The notes: generated from the letters alone by a model not told the origin. DNA of 64,000 bases from Kocuria massiliensis (GCF_900169715.1 NZ_LT835159.1:62001-126000), one strand, 5' to 3'. Positions 39,601 to 48,394 are shown, counted from the first letter of the stretch. Numbers and translations are program-made.

Positions 39601-41196
39601 TATGACGGTTTGGGCCGTCGGGTTCGTGAGGTTCGTGCGGATGGTTCTGTGCGTGAGTTTGCGTGGGGTCCGACGGGGTTTGTGGAGTCTGTGGCCACCG
39701 AGGCTGCTGATGGTGGGTCGGTGTCTGCGGTGGATGTGTGGGTTGATGCGACTGGTGAGCCGCGTTGGGTGAATGGCACGGAGTTGCTGTGGGATTCGGC
39801 GTCGGTGGTGCCGGCATTGGCTGGTTTTGGCCAGCTGTCTGTGGTGGTTTCTGTTGCTGGTGTGGCTGTGGGGGATTCGTGGTCTGTTGCGGGGTGGAAG
39901 CCTGCTCGTGTGACGGAGGTTTCTGATCCGTGGTCGGTTCCGGTGGTGGGTGCTGATGTTGCTGGTTTCTTGGGCCGGGACTCTGCTGTTGGTCTGACGG
40001 CCGGTGGGGCTTTGAGTTTGGGTGGTTTGGAGTGGATGGGGGCTCGGGTGTTTGACCGGGGTTCTCGTGGGTTTTTGTCGGTGGATCCGTTGGATCCTGT
40101 GGTGGGTGCTGGTTGGTCGGGTAATCCGTATTCGTTTGCGGGGAATGATCCGGTGGGTGCGTTGGATCCGTTGGGGTTGTCTCCGATGTCGGCGGATGAG
40201 TTGCATGCGTATACGGAGGCGCGGAAGTCTCCGTTGGAGAAGGCTGCTGGTGCTGTAGGTAACTGGTGGAAAGATAATTGGGAGTATGTGGCCGCGGGGG
40301 CGGCCATTGTTGGCGGCGTCGCGCTGATGTGTACTGGAGTGGGTGGCGTTGCCGGTGTGGCGTTGATGGCTGGTTCTGGTGCGTTGCTCTCTGGCGGTGT
40401 TTCCGTGGCGTCGCAGAAGGCCACTAACGGAAGCGTTGATTGGAAGGCTGCTGGAAAGGACGCCCTGATCGGTGGGGCTACTGGCGCCATTGGTGGCGTG
40501 GGTATGGCCGTTGCCAAGGGAGCGACTGCGGGGATGGCTTCCGGTGGAACTCAGCTGGCGAAGGCTATGGGAGTTAATGCTGGTGTTCATGGCGCTGCTG
40601 GCGGTGTAGGGTCATCATTTCAGTATTTGGCAACCCATGGGTGGAAGATTGAGAATGGCCGAGACTTTGCGGGTAGCGTCGCAGGAGGCACTATATCCTC
40701 AGCAGCAGGAGCTAACTTGGGCCAGGCAAGTGGAAGTCTTGTGAAAAAATTCGGGCCGTCTGTGGAGAATAGTTCTGCCTTTAAGTCACTTCCGAGTAGT
40801 ATAACTAAAAAAATAGATCTACAAAAATCAACCGGAAATGTCGCCACTTCAGTAAACACTTTAGGATCGATGGGCGCCGGAGCAGGCGGATCTGTAGTTA
40901 ATGACGTTGTATCTGGCCGTGAGATAAATGGAGGGAATGCCCTTAGATCTGCAGCAACTTCAGGTGTATCAACCAAGGTCGGAGACAAGATTAACCACAT
41001 ACCTGGAGTCGGAAAGTATACAAATCAGACTGGAGTAACGACGCTCAAACAGATGCAAAATTTTGCACCAAGGTCTTGGAATGGAATGACAGACCTTTCC
41101 AAGAAAAATACCTACACCATGTATGGATCTGCAATCTCGGGCACGACGATAGGCTTGTCGGTAGATGCGGCCACAACAGCAATCATAGGCGGGTAA
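36616..41196 (+). CDS. RHS/YD-repeat polymorphic toxin, 5'-truncated
   Basis: A 1526-codon open frame. About 900 residues of YD repeats (YDxxGRxxxxxxxDG pattern, e.g. YDEAGQLVQAINGLGGKTHF) form the toxin-enclosing shell. The RHS core ends with 'RGFLSVDPLDPV', 'NPYSFAGNDPVGALDPLG'. The ~380-residue tip has a hydrophobic Gly/Ala-rich part (GALLSGGVSVASQ) and a variable Ser/Gly-rich end with no nuclease motif visible. The first ATG is out of frame with the true N-terminal motif, so expression as drawn is doubtful. A candidate immunity gene follows 5 nt later. Confidence 0.85.
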   Translation: MTRLTQPPVTSLSPKLISSFMAQEDFDGHILSEMTELLAQHEGQKNTARSGWVIRDNEGGWSAFTLSGQWMGAGSGPGATIAALRDQDGEITRLIHTRGRFIDIEYLEGRVAVARASDGRRLEYLYDENTNLVQVRTEVGTREYRIDEQGLIAAVVAETGVVEVTNTYDQQGRVTGQVSEHGRRIRYGYLPGRVTVVSDEDGGNSNTWIADQRGRVVGIIDTDDNRQSMAYDSFGNRVSVTERDGSITVRGFDERGRMTREVTPEGGDFTYGYDEQDRPTTVVTDSGAVVQYEYQDDVERNPSVIVDPAGGRSELTWEDGLLQQVQDPEGVSVRFGYDSLGDLVSTTNAAGDTARLVRDDAGRVIEAISPSGARTAYEYDALGLLTSRVDADGSRWRFEHGAGGRITAIVDPAGARTEFEYGPSGDLVATVDPLGRRMSRVFDEMGNVESLILPDDSAWSFVHDGLSQVRKIVDPAGGTWLRNYDRNGALTSVTDPTGVTESVDYDRTARFDQVRDAFSSVRTDYDQYGRPKKTTDADGSVELISYDECGRPVELVDAEGGLTKIEYDLAGRTTAITTPGGKTSRFTYDACGRPQTEVEPDGAVTRLVYDADSRVIQRILPSGDVESVIYDVMGRVVEATSAAGTTAKYGYDKVGNLVYVSDGRYGQRRFSYDEAGQLVQAINGLGGKTHFEYDARGRLVRVTDPMGAVSRRVYNEMDQVVELVDPAGRVTTGGYDAAGRQLWQVEPTGQRTEWAFDEAGYEKSVTVDGRLIAESIRNSESRDVVLNDYTCPEAKAVHTLSYDRLGRLIRRDLETQGERTSMAWGYDADGARTFMDTPVGRTTYSYDDAGRVVSVDAPEAGEITLKYDAAGRLVKSVSGAGEQTWEYRDGQMVTHRRVSQEGESSTTQVSYDGAGRVASVDESDGGLTVYSYDEASQLVGSKTSGAERMDRTWVYDVAGRLVRESRDGVEFSYTYDVASQLLSVVGSDGSEASFVYDGLGRRVREVRADGSVREFAWGPTGFVESVATEAADGGSVSAVDVWVDATGEPRWVNGTELLWDSASVVPALAGFGQLSVVVSVAGVAVGDSWSVAGWKPARVTEVSDPWSVPVVGADVAGFLGRDSAVGLTAGGALSLGGLEWMGARVFDRGSRGFLSVDPLDPVVGAGWSGNPYSFAGNDPVGALDPLGLSPMSADELHAYTEARKSPLEKAAGAVGNWWKDNWEYVAAGAAIVGGVALMCTGVGGVAGVALMAGSGALLSGGVSVASQKATNGSVDWKAAGKDALIGGATGAIGGVGMAVAKGATAGMASGGTQLAKAMGVNAGVHGAAGGVGSSFQYLATHGWKIENGRDFAGSVAGGTISSAAGANLGQASGSLVKKFGPSVENSSAFKSLPSSITKKIDLQKSTGNVATSVNTLGSMGAGAGGSVVNDVVSGREINGGNALRSAATSGVSTKVGDKINHIPGVGKYTNQTGVTTLKQMQNFAPRSWNGMTDLSKKNTYTMYGSAISGTTIGLSVDAATTAIIGG
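39355..40033 (+). repeat. 679-bp direct repeat, copy 1 (RHS core)
   Basis: The last part of the RHS body and core. The same sequence occurs at 49153-49831 on the same strand with no difference noticed in the stretches compared; the translations are identical. The edges are sharp: GCTGGTCGGG on the left and GGTTTGGAGT on the right. Confidence 0.85.
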
Positions 41197-41201
41197 GATC
41201 A

Positions 41202-42038
41202 ATGAAATTGAGTAGGCTAAAGCATGCGATCTTGCCGCTGGTAACCCTCGGAATTGTCTTTGTTCCATGGAATCGTTTAGATTTTTTAATGATCATTTCG
41301 CTGTCCGGATCTTGGATTATTGGTGCAGCAATTTCCATGATGTTAATTGGCACCCTGAGGAGAACAAAAGCTGCTCCGCTTATTTATTTCATCATGATTG
41401 CGTCTGTATTTGTCTTCATGAGCCTTGGGATTCGAGTGCATGGACGGAGTTTGAACCTGGCCTACCTAATGGGGGTCATGTCCGCGCTAAATCTATATAA
41501 TTTAATATTCGGCCCGGTGGTTGCAGACAAATATGACAAAAAAATTACATCTCTAAAAACTCCAAATGATGAATCCGATGGTCTGAGGCGGAATAGTTTG
41601 AAGTCTCAAACTCGGACATTGACGTCCAGAGTTCGAGTTCTGGATAAATGTTCTGGTGAATTTCATACAGGACAAATTGCGCAATTTGAAATGATTTTCC
41701 ATAGAGGGGCTTCCGAACTTGATAGTTCAAAGATTTCTTTGGAAGTTAACGGCACCCATGAGGAGTTCTGGATGCACGAATTTCTTGAGAAGCGATTCAA
41801 GAGTGGAAACGTAATTGAGCCGTGTGATGCGGGCTCTGAATCAATTTTCTCGCTGGTCTACCAAAAGGACCACGATGGATCGGACCTCGTGAATTGGCTC
41901 GACGAGTCGTCCTATGGCAACCTGATCTTCTTTTACCCGGACCGAAGTCGTGGAACGGCAATAGAGCTTGATGAGAGTCAGACATCTCGCTTCTTCGATT
42001 GGGTCGAAGGCATGGCATCTGCGCAATCTAAGGCATAG
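41202..42038 (+). CDS. Candidate immunity protein A (multi-TM + soluble domain)
   Basis: A 278-residue product. Four hydrophobic segments in the first ~100 residues (LPLVTLGIVFVPW, MIISLSGSWIIGAAISMMLI, IYFIMIASVFVFMSLGI, YLMGVMSALNLYNLIFG) precede a ~170-residue soluble domain ending 'FFDWVEGM'. It starts 5 nt after the Rhs stop, and its AT-rich codon use differs from the host. A homologue (51643-52434) follows a closely related Rhs tip. Immunity function is inferred from position and co-occurrence only. Confidence 0.7.
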   Translation: MKLSRLKHAILPLVTLGIVFVPWNRLDFLMIISLSGSWIIGAAISMMLIGTLRRTKAAPLIYFIMIASVFVFMSLGIRVHGRSLNLAYLMGVMSALNLYNLIFGPVVADKYDKKITSLKTPNDESDGLRRNSLKSQTRTLTSRVRVLDKCSGEFHTGQIAQFEMIFHRGASELDSSKISLEVNGTHEEFWMHEFLEKRFKSGNVIEPCDAGSESIFSLVYQKDHDGSDLVNWLDESSYGNLIFFYPDRSRGTAIELDESQTSRFFDWVEGMASAQSKA

Positions 42039-42296
42039 GTATTTTTGGTTCGAAGTCCTGCGAAGAAATTGCACAGAGAAAAGCTTAATAAATGACCGTC
42101 CGATCGATTTTGATCCTTCCAGAAGCCAGACTAATGTACACATATCGGCAGCATTTATACTAGACGCATTGGCCTACTGGTTTCTTCGGCCAAAATTTTG
42201 TTGCAGGTCCAACGACCCGCAGCGGTTCAACCTAAGGCAGGTGTGGCGGATACCAAGGAGTTTACTCCGGTGGTCGGTAAGGTATGTCAGAAGATG

Positions 42297-42304
42297 AGAT
42301 TGGG
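42297..42304 (+). repeat. 8-bp target-site duplication, left
   Basis: AGATTGGG directly before the left inverted repeat, repeated at 43740-43747 after the right end. An 8-bp duplication is typical of ISL3-family insertion. Confidence 0.85.
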
Positions 42305-42328
42305 GGCTCTTCACAGATGAGGGTGTAG
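42305..42328 (+). repeat. ISL3 left inverted repeat
   Basis: GGCTCTTCACA then a few mismatches then GGGTGTAG, matching the complement of the right end. Confidence 0.85.
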
Positions 42329-42425
42329 CTGTGGTGCGACCTGGGGCGGCGCGTCGGTGTCGGGGTGAGGGTCGAGGTCTTCCGATGATGGGAGTTCTCA
42401 CACAACCCGTCCGGAAGACCTCGAC

Positions 42426-43733
42426 GTGCCTGACGCTACCTTCACGCGCCCTGACCTGACTACCTTCACCCGCCTCGACGGCCTCGGTCTGGAGGTCACC
42501 GGCCAGCTGCTCGAGCCTGACCGGTCCGTGCTGGCGTGCCGGGTCGTGGAGCCGGACGACTGGTGCAGGCGGTGCGGCTGCCAGGGCGTGCCCCGTGACA
42601 CGGTGAGCAGGGAGTTGGCGCACGAGCCGTTCGGGTGGCGCCCTACCACGCTGGTGCTCACCGTGCGCCGCTACCGCTGCAAGGAGTGCTCGCACGTGTG
42701 GCGTCAGGACACCACCGCTGCGGCGCCGCCGCGGGCCAAGATCTCCCGCGCCGGCCTGCGGTGGGGTCTGGTCGGGATCGTCGTCGGCCACCTGTCGATG
42801 GCCCGAGTTGCCGAAGGACTGGGCGTGGCGTGGAACACCGCCAACGACGCGGTCCTGGCTGAGGGCCGGCGTCTGCTCATCGAGGACCCGACCCGCCTGG
42901 ACGGTGTCAAGGTCGTCGGGGTCGATGAGCACGTGTGGCGGCACACCCGGCGCGGTGACAAGTACGTCACCGTGATCATCGACCTCACCCCGGTCCGGGA
43001 CGGCACCGGGCCCTCACGCCTGCTGGACGTGGTCGAAGGTCGGTCGAAGAAGGCGTTCAAGGACTGGCTGGCCGAGCGGGACCAGGCTTGGCGCGATGGG
43101 ATCGAGGTCGTGGCCATGGATGGGTTCGCGGGCTTCAAGACCGCCACCACCGAGGAGCTGCCGGACGCCGTCACGGTTATGGATCCCTTCCACGTCATCC
43201 GGTTGGCCGGGGACGCTCTCGATGAGTGCCGCCGCCGAGTCCAGCAGGAACTGCACGGACACCGCGGACGCAAGGGCGACCCGCTCTACACCGCGCGGCG
43301 GACCCTGCACACCGGGGCTGACCTGCTCACCGACCGCCAGCACGAGCGCCTTGACAAGCTCTTCGCTGGGGACCGGCACGTGCAAGTCGAGTGCACCTGG
43401 GGGATCTACCAGCGCATGATCTCCGCCTACCGTCACCCCGACCGGGCAGCCGGCCGCGTCGAGATGAGCTCCGTGATCGACGCCCTCGCCGACAGTGTGC
43501 CTGAGGCGTTGGTAGAACTGCGCAAGCTCGGCCGCACCCTGACCAGACGCGCCTGCGACGTCCTGGCCTACTTCGACCGGCCGCGCACGAGCAACGGACC
43601 TACCGAAGCCGTGAACGGTCGCCTCGAGCACCTGCGTGGCCTGGCCCTCGGCTTCCGCAACCTCACCAACTACATCGCCCGCGCACTCCTCGAAGCCGGC
43701 GGATTCAGACCACACCTACACCCCGAATTGTGA
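42426..43733 (+). CDS. ISL3 family transposase
   Basis: A 435-residue transposase. The N-terminal zinc-finger-like part CRRCGC...RYRCKECSHVW is followed by an HTH (MARVAEGLGVAWNTANDAVL) and the ISL3 catalytic core: first Asp in VVGVDEHVWRH, second in VVAMDGFAGF, Glu in GPTEAVNGRLE. It ends 6 bp before the right end of the element, so the frame reaches into the terminal repeat. Confidence 0.93.
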   Translation: MPDATFTRPDLTTFTRLDGLGLEVTGQLLEPDRSVLACRVVEPDDWCRRCGCQGVPRDTVSRELAHEPFGWRPTTLVLTVRRYRCKECSHVWRQDTTAAAPPRAKISRAGLRWGLVGIVVGHLSMARVAEGLGVAWNTANDAVLAEGRRLLIEDPTRLDGVKVVGVDEHVWRHTRRGDKYVTVIIDLTPVRDGTGPSRLLDVVEGRSKKAFKDWLAERDQAWRDGIEVVAMDGFAGFKTATTEELPDAVTVMDPFHVIRLAGDALDECRRRVQQELHGHRGRKGDPLYTARRTLHTGADLLTDRQHERLDKLFAGDRHVQVECTWGIYQRMISAYRHPDRAAGRVEMSSVIDALADSVPEALVELRKLGRTLTRRACDVLAYFDRPRTSNGPTEAVNGRLEHLRGLALGFRNLTNYIARALLEAGGFRPHLHPEL

Positions 43734-43739
43734 AGAGCC
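43716..43739 (-). repeat. ISL3 right inverted repeat
   Basis: CTACACCCC...TGTGAAGAGCC, inverted partner of 42305-42328; overlaps the last codons of the transposase. Confidence 0.85.
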
Positions 43740-43747
43740 AGATTGGG
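43740..43747 (+). repeat. 8-bp target-site duplication, right
   Basis: AGATTGGG, identical to 42297-42304. Confidence 0.85.
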
Positions 43748-44208
43748 TGCGGCTCAAGGAAACATCCAGAATACTGGATCGTACCTGAATCAAGAAGGGT
43801 CACATGATTTTGGAGGAGCAGCACAGGCCTTTACAACTGGAGGGGTAGTTGGTGGGTATCCCCTCGATCCGAGGACCAAAACTCAGGGGTGTATCTGGGG
43901 CGAAAGGACGTGCTCCAACTGGTCTCGAAGCAGGAGGAGTTCGAAGCGGGTTTACGGACATGGGCATAAGCTCCATTCAAGGAAGTATCGCCGTGTCGTT
44001 GAACTATGCCGGGACGCCACGGGATAAAGGATTTGATCCTGTCACGGTAGGAGATAGCTTCATTAAGGGTTCCACTATGTCTGACGGGAAATGTGCATTG
44101 AAGAGTTTTGCGCCCGTAATGGGAGACGCCACTATGCAGGGGGAATGGTCGTGATAAGGGTACTGCTCAAAATTTGGTGAATCCCCTGGGGATTATGAGG
44201 TAATTAAC

Positions 44209-44592
44209 GTGCAAAATAAATATAAATTACCCTGGTTTCAACGAGCTCGAACGTACTGGATCCCCATTGGTGTTATTTTCATGATAATTGCGTCCGTTAT
44301 CGGAATAAATAAGCTGACTCATAGAATTGAAATATGTACAGTTGAAAGTTCCAGTTCGACAATGGGAACAAATGGGATCGCAGGTGGGGAAATTAGTGGC
44401 ATTAAAATTGTTAATAAAGACTGTCCGGATATATCAATAGGCAAAAGCAATTGGAGTAAAGGGGAGTCGGAAAATCAGGCGAAGCGCCTCACGCCTGGAA
44501 AGAAATATAAATTCACGATTGATACCATCCAGTTTAATTGGATTTTCCATACTTGGGTTGGGAAAGATTTTGAGGGTCCTGTGCAAGAGTAG
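44209..44592 (+). CDS. Candidate immunity protein B (single-TM, two-Cys family)
   Basis: 127 residues, GTG start with GAGG upstream. One TM helix (about 17-35, IPIGVIFMIIASVIGIN) is followed by a soluble domain. Two cysteines, C43 and C72, are 29 residues apart and flank a Gly-rich stretch (GIAGGEISGIKIVNKDC). The end has KKYKFTIDTIQF. The same layout recurs in six other genes of the array. It lies 54 bp after decayed tip B. Very AT-rich. Confidence 0.65.
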   Translation: MQNKYKLPWFQRARTYWIPIGVIFMIIASVIGINKLTHRIEICTVESSSSTMGTNGIAGGEISGIKIVNKDCPDISIGKSNWSKGESENQAKRLTPGKKYKFTIDTIQFNWIFHTWVGKDFEGPVQE

Positions 44593-44968
44593 GTCGTCCC
44601 ACATGCAGTGCATCGATGGCAGTAATGGTCTATGGCACAGGATAGCCGGGCTAGTAGCCGTAAGGATTGATGTGACGGGATAAAATAACCACCTGCCCTA
44701 TGGTAATTCGAAAGTAGGGCAGCTTCCGATTGCATTCCAATTATGCGGTGTGAATAATATTGATTCTCGGGTTTAGACACAAGGTAAATGGATCGATATC
44801 GGCCGAGTGGAGTTATAGTTTATAGGATGTAAGCTTGTTTGTAATTGGGCGGACGGCGAAACAAAGTCGCGCGAACGAGTAAGCCATCAAATAAATAAAT
44901 ATGCAAAACAGATATTTATTTTGACAAGTTCGCATGCCTGCCTTCTGGGGTGGGCGAATCGAATAGGG
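44593..44968. other. Spacer without recognisable gene
   Basis: 376 bp of AT-rich text between immunity B and Rhs fragment C. Only short open frames without ribosome sites; no repeat or hairpin of note. Confidence 0.5.
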
Positions 44969-46352
44969 CCTCCGGCCAGCTGTCTGTGGTGGCTTCTGTT
45001 GCTGGTGTGGCTGTGGGGGATTCGTGGTCTGTTGCGGGGTGGAAGCCTGCTCGTGTGACGGAGGTTTCTGATCCGTGGTCGGTTCCGGTGGTGGGCGCTA
45101 ATGTTGCTGGTTTCTTGGGTCAGGGTTCTGTTGTTGGTCTGACGGCCGGTGGGGCTTTGAGTTTGGGTGGTTTGGAGTGGATGGGGGCTCGGGTGTTTGA
45201 CCGGGGTTCTCGTGGGTTTTTGTCGGTGGATCCGTTGGATCCTGTGGTGGGTGCTGGTTGGTCGGGTAATCCGTATTCGTTTGCGGGGAATGATCCGGTG
45301 GGTGCGTTGGATCCGTTGGGGTTGTCTCCGATGTCGGCGGATGAGTTGCATGCGTATACGGAGGCGCATAAGAGTCCGTTGGAGAAGGCTACTGGTGCTG
45401 TAGGTAATTGGGTGGGGGATAACTGGAAGTATGTGGGCGCGGGGGCGGCGATCGGTCCCGGCATTGTGGGTGCTGCGTTGACGTTTACCGGAGTTGGGCG
45501 CCGGTTGGGTTGGCGTTGATGGCTGGATCGGGCGCGCTACTTTCGGGTGGCATTTCGCTTGCGAGTCAGAAGGCGCAGGATGGGGTGGATTGGGGCCAGG
45601 TGGGTAAGGATACGTTGATTGGTGGCGTATCTGGTCTTGCCGGTGGCGGCGCGGCTATGACGGCAGGCAAGATAGCTGGCGGTGCTATTTCGACGGTGGG
45701 AAGCAAAATTGTTCCATCCGGTTCAGTCGTGCAAAAGATTGGGACGGGCGCGTCGAAGGCTTGGGCAGCTACCAAGAACTTCATAAAGAAACCAATTCCA
45801 TTCACGAAGGTGTCAACACCCGGGGTCAATTGGGTTACCAAGGCTGGAGGTGGCATCGAAGCTAAAGGTCAAGGGGTCATGCAGAAGGGAATGGAGGTAG
45901 CTCAACAGCATCACTTCCGGCGGACCCTACCTGGCCAGATGATTGAGGGAAGCGTTGGGAACTCTGTCAACAATGCGCTTAGTTATGCAACCGGTCCTGG
46001 TCCGCATACACCGGGAGGCTTAGTTGGTTCGGCGGCAGGGGGAGTGGCAACAGGCTCCATGTCTCCCGTATCTGGAAAGATGCTCAAGGTGGCTTCTCCT
46101 AAAATTATGGGGAATACCGGTCCCGATGGTTCGGTAATAAACCGGGCCTTAAGCTCTGAAGCATCGACGGGAGTTACCAATTGGGTCGGTAGTAGAGGCA
46201 TCGACTATGGATCCGGAGTTAGTAACTATTATCTAACGGACCACCCAGGAGCGGACGGAGGCTCGTGGCATGATGCCAATCAGGCGGGACTTAAAAGCGC
46301 TGCTAAGGGACAATCCAAGGCGTTTTCGAAGAAAATCATTGATGCTAGATAA
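44969..46352 (+). pseudogene. Displaced Rhs core + tip C (frameshifted)
   Basis: Begins abruptly inside the RHS core (GQLSVVASVAGVAVGDSW) and reads through GFLSVDPLDPVVGAG, NPYSFAGNDPVGALDPLG and SPMSADELHAYTEAHKSP. The frame is lost near 45500 (TGVGRRLGWR, stop 45519) and resumes in another frame from 45510 (MALMAGSGALLSGGISLASQ) to 46352. The tip ends with TNWVGSRGIDYGSGVSNYY and a Lys/Ala-rich tail. No promoter or start for the core. A related, more decayed tip lies before immunity I. Confidence 0.8.
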
Positions 46353-46358
46353 TATAGG

Positions 46359-46787
46359 ATGATGATGTCTAAATCAAAGAGCGCGAAAATCGCTTGGAAG
46401 GATAGACCGCTTTCGTATAGGATTTTCAGAACAATCCTGAGTATACTAATATTTCTCTGTTTTATTATTGCGCTATTGGCATTTCCGGGAGTTAATATAG
46501 CAAATACAGTAGTTAATAAATTCTACCATCAGAATATAACCTGTACGGTTGAAAGCTCAAATCTGACTGCGCAGTCCGGCAGTGGAAATGTATCCGCGAC
46601 AACTAAGAGCATATATATCAGAACCAAGGAATGCGGGTTGGTGGTCATGAGTAACACACACGAAAATCGTTCACTGCAAGAGGTGTCGGATGCTCTAAAT
46701 AATAACAAAGGTAATAAGGTTGAAATGCAAGTAGGTGGATGGCAATTGCATAAAAATGAACACACCGCGTATAGAATTAAAATATGA
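46359..46787 (+). CDS. Candidate immunity protein C (single-TM, two-Cys family)
   Basis: 142 residues; three ATGs in a row (46359, 46362, 46365), the last being 5 nt from AGGA. A basic N-terminus precedes a long TM helix (about 24-45), then C62 and C92 (30 apart) around SGSGNVSATTKSIYIRTKEC, and a C-terminal 'VEMQVGGWQLHKNE'. It starts 6 nt after tip C. Closest relative in the window is gene I (57209), with which it shares the KECGLVVM motif and a downstream tiny peptide. Confidence 0.7.
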   Translation: MMMSKSKSAKIAWKDRPLSYRIFRTILSILIFLCFIIALLAFPGVNIANTVVNKFYHQNITCTVESSNLTAQSGSGNVSATTKSIYIRTKECGLVVMSNTHENRSLQEVSDALNNNKGNKVEMQVGGWQLHKNEHTAYRIKI

Positions 46788-46850
46788 TTAGAATGTGCCA
46801 GTCGAGCCATTTGCCAAACCTAGAGATTCTACGATGAGGCGATACATCCA

Positions 46851-46943
46851 ATGCCCAAAGAAAAAGTGAAATGGTGGAAGCTGATTGTCTATAGTTTGCT
46901 AACTTCCGCATCAATGATATTCATTATTTGGCTAATGGGGTAA
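46851..46943 (+). CDS. Tiny membrane peptide C' (30 aa)
   Basis: ATG 46851 encodes MPKEKVKWWKLIVYSLLTSA then SMIFIIWLMG and stop. A basic N-terminus is followed by one TM helix. GAGG lies 13 nt upstream. It is 63 bp after immunity C. A similar peptide (57786-57890) ends FMIWLIS and follows immunity I, the closest relative of C; this pairing supports a real gene. Confidence 0.5.
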   Translation: MPKEKVKWWKLIVYSLLTSASMIFIIWLMG

Positions 46944-47012
46944 GTATGCGAAATACACAGTAGCATATGCCCAACCACTGGAGATCCACTGAGTTCAGGC
47001 ACCCTGGTATAG

Positions 47013-48005
47013 GCGGGTTCTGGTTGGTCGGGTAATCCGTATTCGTTTGCGGGTAATGATCCGGTGGGTGCGTTGGATCCGTTGGGGTTGTCTCCGATGT
47101 CGGCGGATGAGTTGCATGCGTATACGGAGGCGCATACTCCACTCGGGATTGTGAAAAACTGGGCGAATGAACACGCTGACGCAATAGCAACTACGGCAAT
47201 GATTGCGGGTGGCGCGTTGATGATCGCAGGAGCGATCGCGACTGGCCCTGTTGGGATGATTGCCTTGGGCGCGGCGTCAGGGGCGTTGCTGTCGGGGGGA
47301 ATTTCGGTACTCGGTAACAAGAATGCGGACGGAACAGTAAATTGGGGGCAAGTCGGAATAGACACACTAATTGGAGGAGCAACCGGCGCGCTTGGTGGTG
47401 CTAGAACGGCAGTGGGGAAGGGTATTGCTGCAACAGTGAGCAATACCGGAAGGGTTGCAAGAGCCGTTGGAATAAACGCAGGAATTAATGGCGGGACCGG
47501 CGCAGTGAGCGGCGGAGCTTCGTATTCTCTCACCCACATGAATAATTGGAATGCGCGAGAATTTGCTGGAAGCATCGCTGGCGGGGGTCTTGCTGGGGCT
47601 GGGGGAGGACTTGCACGACCAGGAGCCGGATCGATCGCACAGCAAGTCTTTAAGAGCGGAACTTCCGGTAAATTGGCCACGAAAGTTCTTACTCCAACAA
47701 TAGAATCTGTAACTAGCGTTGCGGGTACTAAATTGGGAAACGACATTTCAGGTAATAAGACAAGTATGCGAGACGTGACAATATCGGCAACTACTCCACA
47801 TGTGGGTAAAATACTCCCCAATGCAAAAGGACCAAATAATGACGCAAGTATAAAACAATTTGCAAGAGGCAACCCTTCAACTATCTCGGGTGCGATTCAT
47901 GGAGTTAATGGACCCCGTGCAATGCGGTCTGCACTGACGTCCAACGCATGGGGTGTTGGACTGGATGTTGGAAAATCGGAAGTCTTGGAAAAATTTACAC
48001 CCTGA
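47013..48005 (+). pseudogene. Displaced Rhs core end + tip D (open but without proper start)
   Basis: The fragment opens at the last RHS core motif (SGWSGNPYSFAGNDPVGALD) and stays open for 331 codons through SPMSADELHAYTEAH, a hydrophobic part (MIAGGALMIAGAIATGPVG...SGALLSGGISVLGNK) and a variable tip ending GKSEVLEKFTP. The only starts are internal (GTG 47064), so it is an orphan tip. Multi-TM gene D follows 11 nt later. Confidence 0.75.
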
Positions 48006-48016
48006 AATTGGTAAAA

Positions 48017-48394
48017 ATGAAGAATAAAATCGAGCCATTTGAAAAAATAAGCAAATCCACCCTATTGTGGGGGATGATCCTCACTCTATGGGGGATTGCT
48101 TTACCGCTGATCATATCTAGCGGGCGGCTTGTGTCGAGTATGGAAGCCATACTAGTTGCTACATTGGTAGGATTTACCGTTTCCTTTGCTGTATATTTAT
48201 TTGCCCCGCCTCGCGCTTGTATTTATATAGTTGTAATAGTTTCATTTATCGCCACTTTTGTTCTGAGTACACCATTGCGCCCGTACTATTATACGTTTTT
48301 ACCGTACTATTTTGCGCTGGGCGGTGGAGGCGTGGTTGGAGGATATATTAGAAATAGACTCTCAAAAAAGAAGAATACTAGCAGCGCAACTTAG
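48017..48394 (+). CDS. Candidate immunity protein D (short multi-TM)
   Basis: 125 residues with four hydrophobic segments (LLWGMILTLWGIALPLIIS, AILVATLVGFTVSFAVYLF, CIYIVVIVSFIATFVLS, FLPYYFALGGGGVVGGYI) and a basic tail. It is unlike the other array genes: no soluble domain and no Cys pair. Position immediately after tip D suggests immunity. Not recognised otherwise. Confidence 0.65.
   Translation: MKNKIEPFEKISKSTLLWGMILTLWGIALPLIISSGRLVSSMEAILVATLVGFTVSFAVYLFAPPRACIYIVVIVSFIATFVLSTPLRPYYYTFLPYYFALGGGGVVGGYIRNRLSKKKNTSSAT

Larger units (their letters stand above)
42305..43739 (+). mobile_element. ISL3-family insertion sequence, complete
   Basis: 1435-bp element bounded by imperfect 24-bp inverted repeats (GGCTCTTCACA...GGTGTAG at 42305-42328 and its complement at 43716-43739) and flanked by 8-bp direct repeats. 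It holds a single transposase gene. GC-rich text clearly different from the surrounding AT-rich module. Because ends, duplication and gene are intact, the insertion looks recent. Confidence 0.93.
42204..44154 (+). pseudogene. Displaced Rhs tip B, interrupted by an insertion sequence and frameshifted
   Basis: Joining the sequence on both sides of the insertion restores one frame (VGKVCQKM + RLGAAQGNIQ...FTTGGVVGGYPLDP). A shift near 43890 then continues as GVSGAKGRAPTGLEAGG to the stop at 44154. No start codon or core remains. It has the Gly-rich style of the other tips and is followed by immunity-like gene B. Confidence 0.6.

Noticed and set aside
39203-40590. Long open frames on the minus strand opposite the Rhs core, rich in Thr/Pro/His/Arg
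   Set aside because: They exist because the coding strand is strongly G/T-skewed and lacks CTA, TTA and TCA. No ribosome sites, and low-complexity products; the same shadows recur at each core copy.
36616-41196. Tandem DNA repeats in the Rhs gene as a CRISPR or satellite array
   Set aside because: The periodicity is at protein level (YD repeats) with variable DNA; no constant repeats with unique spacers.
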